A stretch of DNA of 64,000 bases from Odobenus rosmarus divergens (Eukaryota > Chordata > Mammalia > Carnivora > Odobenidae): positions 826,471-890,470 of the forward strand of contig NW_004450459.1 in the NCBI RefSeq assembly GCF_000321225.1, in the 5' to 3' direction. Of this stretch, positions 34,970 to 47,800 are shown piece after piece; the stretch's first letter is position 1, and each line of letters starts with the position of its first letter. The position numbers were made by a program, and so were the translations under genes. Below the pieces are notes generated by a model that saw only the letters and a program-made list of their open reading frames with translations, was not told the origin of the DNA and did no database searches.

Positions 34970-35130
34970 GTAAGACAGTCAACTCTGTGCAAGGCACTGC
35001 ACATAAACACAGTTGAGGTGGTTTCTAAGACGTATAAACTATGGTCTCTCCCCTCATGGAGGTCTCCACCTAGATGGGGAGATGACACTTATACAATGAC
35101 CACTTTAAGCACTCAGTTCAAATTTCAAAT
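34970..35130 (-). repeat. L2-class repeat (antisense)
   Basis: tgtgcaaggcactgcacata, then ctctcccctcatggaggtct and gatggggagatgacacttat match the reverse complement of an L2 3' end, diverged. Confidence 0.55.
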
Positions 35131-35509
35131 GAGAAATGTGTCACATGGCGGTGTTGACTAGTTGCCAAGTCAACGGTACCGATCAGGAATGCAAAAGAAG
35201 TGCAGGGAGGAAGCAGCGCTGAGACTGTTGTCATGGGGTAAGGCTACAGAAGGGAGGGGAGATTTTAGTGAACCTATAGCTGCAACAGTGCAAGCAGATG
35301 TTCTGAAAACAACCTCTCCATTTCTTCAGTTTAATGGTGCATGGGTACATAAACTAAGGCCCAGCGTGACAGAATGCTCAGAGATGGCAGGAAGGATGAT
35401 TGTCACTCTTGAGTATTTATATCACATTCTGGCTTTTGCACCAATTCAACCTTCCAAATCTTAAAATTTTACTGTAATGCAGAATTATGATGTTGAGTTA
35501 GAGCTTTCA

Positions 35510-35795
35510 AACCCTTGCTTTTTTTTTTTTNNNNNNNNNNNNNNNNNNNNNNNNNNNNNNNNNNNNNNNNNNNNNNNNNNTTTTTTTTTTTTAAAGATTT
35601 TATTTATTTATTTGACAGGGAGAGAGAGAGAGACTGCGAGCTGGAGGAGTGGGAGAGGGAGAAGCAGACTCCCCACTGAGCAGGGAGCCCAACACAGGGC
35701 TCAATCCCAGGACCCTGGGATCATGACGTGAGCTGAAGGCAGATGCTTAACCGACTAAGCCACCCAGGCGCCCTGAAAACCTTGCTTTTTTTCAA
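35510..35795 (-). mobile_element. CAN SINE interrupted by an assembly gap in its poly(T)
   Basis: Antisense SINE: T-run 35521-35530, gap, T-run 35581-35592, aaagattttatttatttatt, body and head taagccacccaggcgccc. The left flank aaacccttgctttttttttt and right flank aaaaccttgctttttttc look like the two copies of a target-site duplication, so the gap lies inside the tail. Confidence 0.88.
35531..35580. other. Assembly gap (50 N)
   Basis: Exactly 50 ambiguous bases between two T homopolymers. The round length suggests a placeholder and not a measured distance. Confidence 0.99.
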
Positions 35796-35821
35796 AAGGA
35801 TAATTTTGTTTTATGAGAAAG

Positions 35822-36005
35822 ACCATGAATTTTAGAGTCAAATATACCTGATTCAAATACCTATTTTGCCTCTTCCTAGCAAAGTGATCTCAGACAATTT
35901 GCGTTACACTTCATCTGTAAAATGGGTATAATACTACTACTTATTGTGCAGATTAAAGTAATAATTTCTACAAGTGCTTAACATATTTTCTAGCAAGCAG
36001 TGAAT
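35822..36005 (+). repeat. MIR element
   Basis: gaattttagagtcaaatata, then agtgatctcagacaatttgc, cttcatctgtaaaatgggta and caagtgcttaacatattttc give the full MIR order in sense. Confidence 0.82.
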
Positions 36006-36494
36006 ATTTTTTAAAAGTATCTACATTTTAATAGCTTCAAAAGTAAATTCCTCATGTGACAGTAGCCTTTGTACATTTCAGCAGTGAAGTATTATGAATT
36101 TAACCACAAAGGAAAGGGCCCAAATTATTTCTGTTTCTTGAGGGACACATCTGGCTTAAAGGATCAGTTCTTTCATTAAGGTCCTATAGGTCAATTTCTT
36201 CTGGTTGATGAGAGCTCTTTTATTCTGTGCGGCCTCCTCTCTTTTGATTGATTGCTGTTGGAGCAGAACATGTTAAGATCATGGACACAGCCATGTGTGG
36301 TTATGCAGGTTCTGCCCTGCATAGGGGTGACCTGTAAAAGGAACAAATGGGGGTTGAAATCTAGCCTAGTTGTGCATGTTGACTTACAGCTGCATCCATC
36401 TAGAGTGAGTACTTTTTCTATTCTCACAGAGACACTGTATGGGCTGACAATGGCCCTGTTTCAATCTCTCTGACAAACTGACATCTAATATCAA
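36006..36494. other. Intron sequence, nothing recognised
   Basis: Overlapping short frames on both strands (36191-36473) without motifs. No repeat was recognised. Confidence 0.4.
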
Positions 36495-36780
36495 ATTGAA
36501 TGTCTTTAGTGACAGGGAACCCATTACCTACCAAAATATTCCATTCCATTTTGTGGCCGCTCAGCTTACTTCCTAATAATCATCCTTTGCTCCCAGTCCC
36601 ATGGGATCTCATTAGCTGACGGCCCTTGAAATATTTGGCAATAATTAACATGTTCCCCATAGTCTTCCATCTAAGATCATTCTTTTCTAATCAGCTCTAA
36701 TTCCTTCAGCGACTTCTCCTCTGGCATGCCTTCCTTATTCTCATCATCCTTTTCCTACATGTACCCCTGCTGATTAATAG
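36495..36780 (+). repeat. Probable L3/CR1-type ancient LINE fragment
   Basis: gacagggaacccattaccta, then tattccattccattttgtgg, cccttgaaatatttggcaat and tccttcagcgacttctcctc resemble the antisense text of ancient L3/CR1-like LINEs. Diverged; the strand assignment is tentative. Confidence 0.5.
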
Positions 36781-38575
36781 CCCTCTTGATTATGAAAGCC
36801 AGTCCAGAATAGTCCTCTCCATGAGGTCTGAGCAGGATGGAGGTAGGATGACCATCATCTTTGTTTTAGATCTTGTTCTTACAGAAGGGTCAGGGTTGAT
36901 AGTTTCTAGCAGGTCTTATTTTTTTGTTAATAGGTCATTGGAAACTTAAATTAATACCCAAAATTGAACTGGCCAACTTTCTAGAGCCCCGCCTAAATCT
37001 GACCAGAGATATCAAATCCAGCACTAAGATTTTCAGTTTGGGCCAGAACCAAGATAAGGAGAGTTACCACAGTTTGGAAACACATCAATATTGCTTACTC
37101 TGTAGTTTGTGGGTGCAAGTGAGATCATGTCAGTTCAGTGGATCTTTGCTGCCATGTGCATAACTGCAAGACCACAGACACCTCTAAGTCCTCTCCCCAC
37201 CCCTAGTCTCTAGGGAGATTTATTCTTTCGCTCAAGGCCCCTTGTCAAAGCCTTGGAAGTCACTTGAGGGAGACCAGACACTTGAGGGTGCTTAAGTTTC
37301 ATGGGGTAAAGGAAGAATCCTCTCCCCCACACTCTGCATTGTATTTTGGTCCCTAGGTCCCAAGGCCATATTGTTTATGTCCACACTGCCACAAGTTTCC
37401 TCATTAAATAGCCCCTTTGGCTTCTCCCATACCCTTCTCTGTTATACATAGGGAATAGGGATGGCCTGACCCTTCTTTCAGCAAAAAGGAAAAGACACTT
37501 ACAGATCATCTCATGCAAGTGGATGTCTGGTGTGAGTGTTTCTGGGTTTGTGTATATTTCGCCAAGACATTTACTGTACACCAGTGCACCATAGAGAGGG
37601 GAAAATGGCTTAAAATTCTATACAACATTCATTTGTTGTTGAAAATCAGAAGTTTTGAGAAACCATTCAAATACTTCCAAAGTTTGTATGTTTTAATATC
37701 TGTCTATGTTTAATAGCTTCTCCTGTTCAAATCATAAAATTATTTTGACCCTTAAGGTGGGGATGTTAAAATAAATTCTGGCTTAAAGGAAAGAAAACTA
37801 GCAGACCAAAAAATCCTTGAAATGAGAGTCTGAGAAAAGGAAAATAAATACAGTTGTCACTTAACTTTAGTGACTCTTCCTTAAAAAGTAAAAATTAACC
37901 ACTTAGCTTATTTTAACTCTTTAAAAAGTAGACCTCCCTAAGAGCGAGCCTTGTTTAAAATAACATGAAAATTGTAAAGAAATCTTTTACATAATTGTAT
38001 TTTACTAGAACCAGGTACATAGGAAGATGCAGGTTTAAAAAGTGAGTTTCCCTCAAAGGGCTGCAGTTTAGAATCTTCTTTCTCAGTGGTATCTTGCTTC
38101 CAAATATGAGACTCACACTGACTTCAAAGAGAGCTTCATGAGCTCAAATATATTGACAGTGGAAGGATAAAAGAGAATTGCCCTATTATAGACAACACAT
38201 AATTCCTGAAATGTGACTGCCCCTGAAGTGAGGGCCAGTGAGGTAAGATATAAACCCGAGGACAACGAGTTGCAGAGTAGTGGAGGAAGGAAATCAATAC
38301 AAGTAAAACAAAACAAGACAAAATAAAACACCCCTAGGCAAGCAACTTCACCATCTTCAATTGTCTGAAAAACCTATCTTAGCTAAAGATTCAAACAGAG
38401 AAAACTATATGAAAATACACTTAAGACTTTTTTAAGGATTAAATCTCAAAACGAGTCTCTAAATTAGACAAAATATCTGAATAAAATAATGTTAATCATT
38501 ATTCTGTGTCTGCATTGACATTTTTGTTCTCAAACCTAGAGTTTAGTCTTCACGAGAGACTCCCAAGACTTTGCT
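36781..38575. other. Intron sequence, nothing recognised
   Basis: 1.8 kb of intron with no clear transposable element. The part up to about 37050 may continue the old LINE. Short frames on both strands have no motifs. Confidence 0.4.
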
Positions 38576-38577
38576 AT

Positions 38578-38618
38578 TTCAAGAATGACCATGTGTTGGT
38601 CATTCAAGAATGACCATG
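38578..38618. repeat. Small direct repeat (16 bp, 25-bp spacing)
   Basis: ttcaagaatgaccatg occurs at 38578-38593 and again at 38603-38618, separated by tgttggtca. A local tandem duplication of about 25 bp. Confidence 0.9.
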
Positions 38619-41600
38619 CTCCCTACTAAGTGCTGGACAGTCATGGGGCAAATCGCATAAACACACCAATAAAGGTGTTTTCCTTGTTGCTTAAATAAAT
38701 TGGCAATGGGAACCCATCTGTGTGTGGATGGTCAGCTAGCTCAGCCCTGCCCCTACCTTTACAGAAAGAGGTATAGGAAGAAGCTAAAGGAACCACACCT
38801 TTGGGGAGCTCACAAACAATGACAACAGTTTGTGATAAATGCTTTAATGGAAAAATGTACAAGACATTATGGGAACAGAGCAAAGAAAGGTCAGTTTTGT
38901 TTGGGTTGGGAATGGTATTTGGAAAATTACTTCCCAAAAGGAAGTCGGTCTAAGCTGGTCTTTGTAGGAATAAAAGTTCATAAAAACAATCCAGACAAAA
39001 CCACAGCATGAGTAAAGCTTTAGAAGTCTGAGGTTTTTGGTATTGATATTATAAATATTAGAACTAAAACTTAGGATACATGGTGGAAGTGATCAAGAAG
39101 GCTACAGTGGAAGAGGCCAACCAATATACTGTGTGGTCCCATGGACCTACTTTGTATCCACAACCGAATATATACTGACGATCTCCACATCTACACCAGC
39201 AGCCCATTGAGTCCTGACTTCCCTACATATATATCCAAGCACTTTCTGGACATTTTTTCCTCGTCATTTCCAGTCACCTCAAATTTAACGTTTTCAGGGC
39301 TACATTAATATATTCTCCTTGATGTGCTATAACAATCATTAATCAAAACTGTGACCATTAACTAAAAATATATCTTTAGGTTAGGAGCAGAAGTGTCAAC
39401 ATAGGCACATCTATTTTCTCACTGTCAAGGAGGGTTTGTGAATTGCCTTCTGCTAGCTTGAGTATTATCCAGTGGGGGCAGGATTCAGAAAGGCAAAGAA
39501 GCAAGACAGGAACTCCAAGAACCCTTTAGGACAGATATTTCTTTTTTCCGTTTTGCAAACAAAAACTGTTTTTTTGATCTATAGGTTGTGCCTAATACTA
39601 TTCGCCATTTTGTTTCATTGATTAGAGGTCGTTCTGAGCTTTGGTTCACAGAGAGAAATTCTATTCCTTACTTTTTCCTGTCAGGTAAACCTATCAATCC
39701 CTGGGTCCTTCCTGAAGCCTCGAGTTCTGCAATATTATTTGAAGTTGTCTTTCAATTAGGAGATTTAGGAGATTAAGGAACTAAGTCAATACCAGTGGAA
39801 CTCAAAGCTAGCACCCCAGCAGGACAGTCTTAAATATCCATAACTGGGACATGAATAATCCCCTACTGGCTTCAGTATATCTTTGAAGGTTACCAAACAA
39901 ATCTTTTAGTCATAAAAAGTAATGGGAGAGAGTGTAATTAGCAAGCAGAGCTAGCTTGTCAATTGTCACAGGGTGGTAGGTGAGGAAGATGCTCTAAGTT
40001 GCAGAAGTTCCAAAACCTTATCATGACCTGTTAATGGACTTACCTTTAAGGTCTTGCCTGAGGACACTTCATCACACTCTTATTTCTCCTGTTTTAAGCA
40101 TCCTTTGTTACTAGAAATTAAGATATGGAGACCAAAGAACACACCTTCTGTCCTTCATTTCTTCAAGTTGTACAATTAGAATGATAAGATTTATCACCTG
40201 CAGGAATTGGTGTCACTTTGGGGAAGAGTCTTGTGACTCTCGGATGGGTGTCAGATGGCATCACTGTGAGTGGTTGATGTCTACAATTTAGCATCATATA
40301 GTGACAACTGCTTGGTTTCACAGCCAAGCCAATCTGGAACGGTTTTTCATATCTTGGTCCAACATTTCCTAGTTGTGAGACTACAAATAAAATTTTAATA
40401 ACTCTTAGTTTCCATAATGGAAAATAGGGGAAATAAAATTCGTTGTACAGAGATGATTTGAGGATACAATAATATAACCTTGATGAATGCATGGCACATA
40501 AAAAGCTCTCAATAAATATCAATTCCTTATATCACAAAGATTTTTCTTTTTTTAAAAACACTAAGGTGACACATGCTCTGTTTAACTGCTTCTTTCCCGG
40601 GGCAGGAGAGATGTTAACTGTTTTTGACTGTGGCATCATTGTCATATTTGGAGATGTGCTGAAGAGAAAATGTGCTAGCTGGCAAAATTGTTGATAATAG
40701 AGCACAGTTAAAATTCCTATCCTGCTAGATGTTTCAAGTAGCCCCAGCATATCTCTCTTTGGGGGTGCTGTGGCCAACTGCATGCATCTGTTCTTCCATT
40801 TTTGAGGACATACCTTCCCAATAAGTCCCAGACATATGTCTACACAGCAAGAAAGGAGAAGTGGACTCAAAGTGTTAAAATATTAACTCAAGCATGTTAA
40901 ATAAGAGACCTACAAAAATAAGAGTCAAATATAAAAACCAATCATGAAGGCTTTCAAGTTGCCATAATTCTGTTTACTGCATAGCATCAACCTAAGAGAC
41001 AGTTGACCTCCATAGGCTACTTTATTATGTTTGATCTCAGTACTTATTCATGTGCCTTGCTGTCCATAGAACATTTTTATAGCTTTCTTCTCCTCTGTGA
41101 CAGTTTTTCTAGAGTGACAAGCCCATTGGTCCAAAATAAACAAGGGTAATGAGAGAGGTTGTCTTTCATTTGAGTCTTCATGTTCAAAGGCAGGAAAAAG
41201 AAAAGATAGAAATTACATATGTTTAAGAGATAAAGGTTAGATACTTGAGAAATATGTGTTCCTGACTTTCTTAAGATTTTGGAAGACATATGACTGCTTT
41301 TTAAAATGTTTCCTCTCTTTCATTGATGTTTAATTCTTATAATTAGCATCATGCAAATGGTACATGGACACATACACCACTATGTCAGGGAGGATATTTA
41401 TAATATAGGGTTTTTCGGGGGGAAAACATGCAAGCCCAGAAGTATCAAAGTGACCTAGCTCCTTGGGAGGTATGCGTAAGTCAGATATAAAATGTTTCAG
41501 TGGAAACACTCCAATCTCATAACACTCTGTATATTTTTAGGGAAAGGAATCAGCAATATACACTTGACTCTGCAACAATAGAGCTTCCTGGTAAAGAACT

Positions 41601-41918
41601 AGCCTTTATACCAAGAGGGAGCCTCAGAGTTCAGTCTCTGGTACCAATCTTGTCTTCTGCTGAGCTAACTCAGATCTGCTGAACCACCTCTTTGCTAGAC
41701 AATGGAAAGGTGATAAAAATGAGACTCCTGGGCCATCTGCATCTCTCTTCTTCAATTAGCAACATTAAATATTGGCATCATGAGGTTCAGCAGCCCTGAA
41801 TTTGCTAGACAGTAGTCAAGAAGAATGTCCTAAAGTTCTTGTTTTAAAGGAAGTGACATAGCAACACAAATCTTGCTTCTGTTTCAAGATGACTGGGGGT
41901 GGTAGTGACAGTGCTGTT
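38619..41918. other. Intron sequence with faint ancient repeats
   Basis: 38835-38990 (gataaatgctttaatgg) may be an old L2-like fragment. 40360-40530 (agagatgatttgaggataca, then tgcatggcacataaaaagct and ctcaataaatatc) is a probable MIR 3' half. The remainder is unassigned. Confidence 0.45.
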
Positions 41919-42165
41919 TTAATTTTTAACATTTTATTTTATTTTATTTATTTTTAAAGATTTTATTTATTTATTTGACAGAGAGAGAGACAGCAAGAGC
42001 AGGGACACAAGCAGGGTGAGTGGGAGAGGGAGAAGCAGGCTCCCTGCCGAGCAGGGAGCCCAATGCGGGGCTCGATCCCAGGGCCCTGGGACCATGACCT
42101 GAGCGGAAGGCAGACGCTTAACGACTAAGCCACCCAGGTGCCCCTTAATTTTTAGTATTTTAAAG
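41919..42165 (-). mobile_element. CAN SINE with approximate target-site duplication
   Basis: Antisense SINE with tattt-rich tail, aaagattttatttatttatt, body and head acgactaagccacccaggtg. Left flank ttaatttttaacatttta and right flank ttaatttttagtatttta form an imperfect duplication. Confidence 0.9.
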
Positions 42166-42414
42166 GTTTTCTTCATTTTCTTGAAATCAGAATAGGTATC
42201 ATCTTTTTATTCATACAAAACACCCATCACAGGCTTCCTAGCACATGCTTCCTAGCACAGAAGAAAGGAGATCCATGAAGAAAAAAAGTAGGAAAAAAGA
42301 ATATATTCGTCACATACTGTGGAAATGTTTTGTCTTATACCTGTGTGTGAGTTTGTCTATCGTTTCCTCTCCCTCTAGGTAAGAGAAATTAAAAAGAAGG
42401 TAAAAAGAAGAGGA

Positions 42415-44290
42415 TTGTCTTCCAAATTGGCAGACTAAGGGCCACTGAAAACTTGTTCCTCCATAAAAGTAGGAAGAACACTAGCAAAAATTGTCAAAAT
42501 CAACTTTTTGAGAACTCTGAAAATTAAGGAAAGGCTTGCAAAATTCTGAGGAGTATTTATTCAAGAAGAACAGTTGAATTTCTGTAAGGACAGCAAGTTT
42601 TTTTGGGGGGGTTATTTTCACGGACTTTATTCCTGTCTCCCTCTCCCCAACTCTAGGGTAGGACCAAGAGCTACATAATCATGCGAGCTGTGAAAACCAG
42701 CAGCCTAGCAGCCACTGGCAGAGGGAAAACAAATTTGGAGCTCCCTAAAAGTCCAGTCCCCAGAGTGCTGTCATTATTTGACCTGTTTGGCAGCTCCATT
42801 AGAAACCTCCACTCAGAGAGCTTGTCTTTATTCAACCTGACTTGGGGCTTGCTCACTGAGAACAGCCTTCACCTCAGGGCATTTGGGGAAAAAACCAGCA
42901 GCAATTGTTTAACACTGCAACTGCTGTAGGCAGGGATAACAGTTGCAACTAACAGGAAGTGGACTAGAAAACTTGAAAGAAGCAGCATGGAAATGAGATA
43001 TTCCTAGGGGGTTTTGAAAAGCTCTGACATATTCCTGGAAATCTAGAAGGGCACACTCATTTGCAGAGTTGTATGTATGCCCAGCAAAGACCCAAGAAGG
43101 CCGTAAGTCCTTACCTCTGGCTGACCTTGAAGCTCCGTGTGAGCGGAAAGTGAAAGCTACGTAAACTTCCCCTCAGAGAATTGAAGGTATCACCCACATG
43201 CATACAGATCCCCTCAGCGAGGCTGGACGATTTATTGGCTCAAGGCTTTTAAGGAAAGCAATGTCCAGTCATTCGCTGATAAGAAGCTACAAGCAGAGAA
43301 TTCAGTTGCCACACACAACAAAGAATAGTTCAGGAAAATCACTGAACTACAAACAGTAGCAACAACAATAACAGCAACAAATAGAAGCAACAACAAACCC
43401 TAGATGGAGTGAGTGGGAAGTGAATCTGATCTCCAGAGTTTCCACACTATGTTATTTAAAATATTTGGTTTTCAACCAAAAAATAACTGAGACATACAAA
43501 AAAATGGGAAAGTACACAGGAAAAAAAGCAGTCAACAGAAACCATCCATCCCTGAGTAAGTCCAGATGTTGGACTTACTAGAAAAAGACTTTAACTGAGC
43601 TATTATAAATATATTCAAAACACCAAAGGAAACCAAATCTAAAGAACTACAGGAAAATAAGGGAACAATGTCTCAACAAATACAGAATATTAACAAAGAG
43701 TTGGAAATTATAAAAAAGAATAAAAAGAAGTTCTAGAATTGAAAAATGCAATAACTGAAATGAAAAATTCACTAAGAGGGTTCAACGGAAGGATTGAGAA
43801 GCCAGAAGAGAGAATCACCAAAGTTGAAGATAGCTTAATTGAGAATATCTGATTTGAGAGGCAGAAATTGGTTAGAGTCTCAGAGACATGTGAGACACCA
43901 TCAAGCATATGAACATTATAGGAGTCTTCGAAAAACAGGAGAGAGGAAAAGGGGCAGAAAGAATATTTGAAAAATAGTGGTTAAAAACTTCCCATGTTTG
44001 GTTAAAGAAATATTAATCTATACATTCAAAAAGCTCAACAAATTCCAAGTGGGATAAACTCAAAAGGACCAACACCTACACACATCCTGACTAAACTGTT
44101 GAAAACCGGTGACAAAGAAAGAATCTTTTAAAAGCAACAAAAGAAATGTGATTCATCACATAAAAGTGATTCTCAGTAAGATTAAGAGCTCCATGATCAG
44201 AAACCATGGAGTCCAGAAGGTCACTGAATGACATATTCAAAGTGCTTAAAGAAAGACTGTCAACCTTATCAACAGATTATGTAACACATT
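42415..44290 (+). mobile_element. Ancient HAL1/L1-type element with decayed ORF1
   Basis: The order is a 5' UTR-like segment, then ttggacttactagaaaaaga, acaatgtctcaacaaatac, ataactgaaatgaaaaattc, a middle part, atcctgactaaactgttg and atgacatattcaaagtgct. These are the successive ORF1 blocks (coiled coil, RNA-binding and C-terminal domains) of an old L1 or half-L1. No ORF2 follows, which fits HAL1 or a broken L1. Numerous stops make it non-coding. Confidence 0.7.
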
Positions 44291-44504
44291 TCATTCACTT
44301 GTACTAAATAGTGGTATACAAAACTTACACAAGCAAAACACTCTCCAAGGTGCCAGATTTGATGCACAACATATATTTGAGTGAAAAAATTTTTGAAGGT
44401 TTGGGTTGTATGTTTCATATGACAACCATATTTAAAAATAACAAATATAGGCATTGATTGAGGCCACACATACTACATATATGAATCAAACAAGGCTTAT
44501 GCAT

Positions 44505-44780
44505 CTAAAGCTGTGTTTTTCAAACTGTGGGTCACAGCAAATTAGTGAATCATGAAATCAACTTTATGAGTTAAGATAGCAGGTTGTTTTTAAAGAACAG
44601 AATACATCAGAATACATAGCAAATACATAGCAAAGGTAAGCATAGTTTCATAAAACTTGCTTTTGATAAGTATGTGTACATTTTTGTGTGTATTTATACG
44701 CATTAACTAGATTTGGATATAAAATATATCTTTTGTTCTACATTGTAATTAAAAAGGTTGAAACTCACCATCTAAAGGAT
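44505..44780 (+). mobile_element. Probable hAT-type DNA transposon fragment
   Basis: tttttcaaactgtgggtcac, then attagtgaatcatgaaatca and ttcataaaacttgcttttg resemble a common non-autonomous mammalian DNA transposon that starts with a 'getting to zero' type tcaaactgtgg end. Family name not certain. Confidence 0.5.
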
Positions 44781-45979
44781 ACCCAAAGAAATTGGCACAG
44801 TAGGACTCACAGTGAAGACATTGAACAACTTTCTTCAAGGTAGAAGCAGAATTTCTGATTCCTAAAATCCTCATCAGGGTTAAATAGCAAAGTCCAAGCG
44901 AAGGTGGGTTACATCACACTTTCTGGAAACATAAGCCCACTCCTATTCGTAATGTGGATAGGTGCTAGAGATCATCTCACCTGGGCCAGGTACATCTCAG
45001 GGTTGTAAAATGTACAATATGACTGCAGGGTACAATCACAATAAAGTGAATAAACAAAATCCTCTGTCATCATTCTTAGTCTTTTTAGGTTAAGATGGTC
45101 TATTCCAAGTTTATTCCCGAATATATCATTGCTGCTGGACAAGAACAAAGAACATCTCTGGGAGTCTTATTTACAGACTCATGAACCAATCTTAGAGCTC
45201 ATCCTGTACTTCTGTCTCATTATAATCACATCTTATGGAAGTCAGTTCCCTTTTAAAAACTGGCCAGATTTGGGCCATCGGGGCTAGAAGCCTGAAGGAA
45301 AGAGTTACAGAGAAGTAAGGAATGGTTGCAAACCACTGCTGGGAGGAATAATTTGTTTGCAAAACTAGATCTACACAGAACTCTAAGGAAAGGAAAAAAA
45401 AATCAATAAGGCATTGAAACATAAGTTTCAATATTCTGACCTAAAAAATGTAATACAGAAAACTAATATTGAGAAGAATCACAGAGCTGTCCAGTCTAAA
45501 AACTGAAAAAAACCCTAAAGGTCCCCTAAGGTGCTTCTCAAAGTTGAGATATATATACCCTCAGGGGTAGGTGTAAATGAGCTGAGGGGTAGAAAAGCCA
45601 CAGGAAAAACAATGTGTGTAAGGGTCATATTATTTGATGGAATCTACAATACCATCGATTGTAAGATGCATTGTTATTTTTGAATCAGTAAAAAAAGACA
45701 AAAAATGCTATGAGGCAATTTGTTCTTATCACTTACACTATTTTAATTTTATTTTAAAAGATCTTTTAGATTAGACAAATGTTATGATATGCCATTCTTG
45801 AAGGAAAATTTAAACTATACAAGTTAATTATATATAAAAGGAAAAATTATAAGTAAAATAAATTGACTAAGACATTTCTAAAATTTCCTCAAATTCAGTG
45901 TTGCTCTTCTGAATCATTTTTCAATATGGAGTCATCGATGTTTGCAGATAGCAACCTCTGAGCTATCAGGATGTAGAGA
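44781..45979. other. Intron sequence, nothing firmly recognised
   Basis: The stretch 45530-45690 (ccctcaggggtaggtgtaaa) may be another old DNA transposon. Otherwise AT-rich intron. The minus-strand frame 45431-45192 has no motif. Confidence 0.4.
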
Positions 45980-46194
45980 ATGCAGCATTTCTTTTTTTAA
46001 GATTTTATTTATTTATTTGAGAGAGAGAATGAGAGATAACACGAGAGGGAAGAGGGTCAGAGGGAGAAGCAGACTCCCCGCCGAGCAGGGAGCCCAATGC
46101 GGGACTCGATCCCGGGACTCCAGGATCATGACCTGAGCCGAAGGCAGTCGCTTAACCAACTGAGCCACCCAGGCGCCCAGATGCAGCATTTCTT
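45980..46194 (-). mobile_element. CAN SINE with 14-bp target-site duplication
   Basis: Antisense SINE with aagattttatttatttattt, body and head aactgagccacccaggcgcc. Repeats atgcagcatttctt lie at 45980-45993 and 46181-46194. Little divergence from the two youngest copies in the window. Confidence 0.93.
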
Positions 46195-46614
46195 ACAAGA
46201 GGGCTCTAGTGTCATCTCTGGGACTCTCTTCCAAATCACCAGCACCCTCCTGCAAGTTTTGATGCTGGTGTTCTGTTGAACTTAGTAGGAAGTATCACTG
46301 GAAAGTTTTTAGACAAAACCAGACTCATATTCTTCCCTCCAGTGATCTTCAGTTGGTTTGTTGCCAGAAATTTTAAGGGGTTGCTGTTGTCCAGTCATGC
46401 CATCAATGATTCTTTAACTGTGCAGCCACATGTCTAAAACTACATCAAGACCTAACATAATTTGAAGGTTATGGAGGGCTGCTGGTCATCTGTTCTACAT
46501 GGCTGGCTATGCATCGCTCCTTCACCAGCTCAGCTGCCATGTATTTATCTGTGTCTGTGTTCACATCACTGAATTCAATTTCATTCTCAGATGAGATTGG
46601 GTTCAAACTCATGC

Positions 46615-47205
46615 ACTAATAGTTCCTTAGCTTCCTATTTCTGCACAACAAACTACTACAAAATTAGCAGCTTGGAACAATACCCTTTTATTATCTCACA
46701 ATTCTGGAGATCAGAAGTTTGTCATGGCATAGCTGGAATTGCTGCTCAGGATCTCACAAGAGCAACATCAAGGTGTTGATGAACTGCATTCTCCTCTGGG
46801 GCTTCTGGGGAAGAATCAAGCTTGTTGTTGTTGGAAGAATTCAACTCCTTGTAATTGTAGCACTGAGGTCTTGGTTTCCTTGACGTGTGGCCCCCTCTAT
46901 ATTTAAGCCAGCAATATGTGTGGAATCCTGCTTGTGTTTTAAATCTCTGACTTCCCTTATCGGCTGCATCTCTCTGGCTTCCTTTTCTGTTCTCAACTAG
47001 AAGAAAGCCCTTAAGTTTTTAAGGGCTTGTGATTAGATTGGGGCACCTAGGTAATCTGGAATGATTTCCCTATTTTAACATCAACTGATTAATTGCATGT
47101 GCAAGTTTCTTTGGCCATGAAATGTAACACATTCATGGATATGACAACTGAAGGTGAGGGCCCCGGGGGCTGCAATTCTGTTTCCCACATTCAGTTTGAT
47201 TTTGT
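46615..47205 (-). mobile_element. Ancient LTR-like repeat (MaLR-related, antisense)
   Basis: ttccttagcttcctatttct, then ttattatctcacaattctgg and the closing gggggctgcaattctgtttc are the pattern of an antisense old LTR. The subfamily is not determined. Confidence 0.55.
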
Positions 47206-47209
47206 TGTT

Positions 47210-47800
47210 TAAAATTAAATATGGTGGCAAGTTTTAACCATTTGACATTAGACATGGCATTATGTTGAAATGCTACATTTTGTAATCTATGTACTTGATA
47301 GTGATCATATTAGTACCCTTGGCACTGAGAGGCATGTCAAAGGACACTGGGATTTTCTCAGCCTTTCCTATTTGACTAAGTTCATGGTTTCCTTTTCTCT
47401 TTAATTGAATCACTTGTCCCTAGAAATTTAACAGCCTCCAACACATTGGAAGTTTTTGACAAACTGATAATCCACACTTTAATAGCAGTCTTGATCAGGC
47501 ATGAAGTTGGTTACACCAGCCTCTTACTGTTTTGAAATTTCTTTCATTTATTGTGAGTGCTTTGGCAATTTCTCTTGTCTTCAGTTGCATGACTTGGCAT
47601 TGGTAAGTAATCCTTAATATGTATTTCAGGAACAAAACATAGTCTAGCTTCATCTCCCTGTGAGTTTCTTCCTCAGTTGTTGCTTTGCAAGAACATCTAG
47701 ACCATGGTCAGTTTCCCAACAATACACATTTTCATCAGTAATATCAAATTTATACTCCATTTCTTGTTTCCATGTTTTTCTGTGAAACAATAACTGTTCA
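47210..47800 (-). pseudogene. Pogo/Tigger-type DNA transposase fossil
   Basis: On the minus strand, 47597-47528 reads LKTREIAKALTINERNFKTV followed by RGWCNQL, the helix-turn-helix region of CENP-B/Tigger-like transposases. 47390-47320 reads NHELSQIGKAEKIPVSFDMP, which matches the family block ELSQIGNADETPVYFDMP around the first catalytic aspartate. A later SNG*NLPPYLI matches the block ADGTKLPPMVIF. Stops and frameshifts occur throughout and the first catalytic Asp position is Glu here, so it is an inactive relic. It may continue to about 47850. No terminal inverted repeats were identified. Confidence 0.75.
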
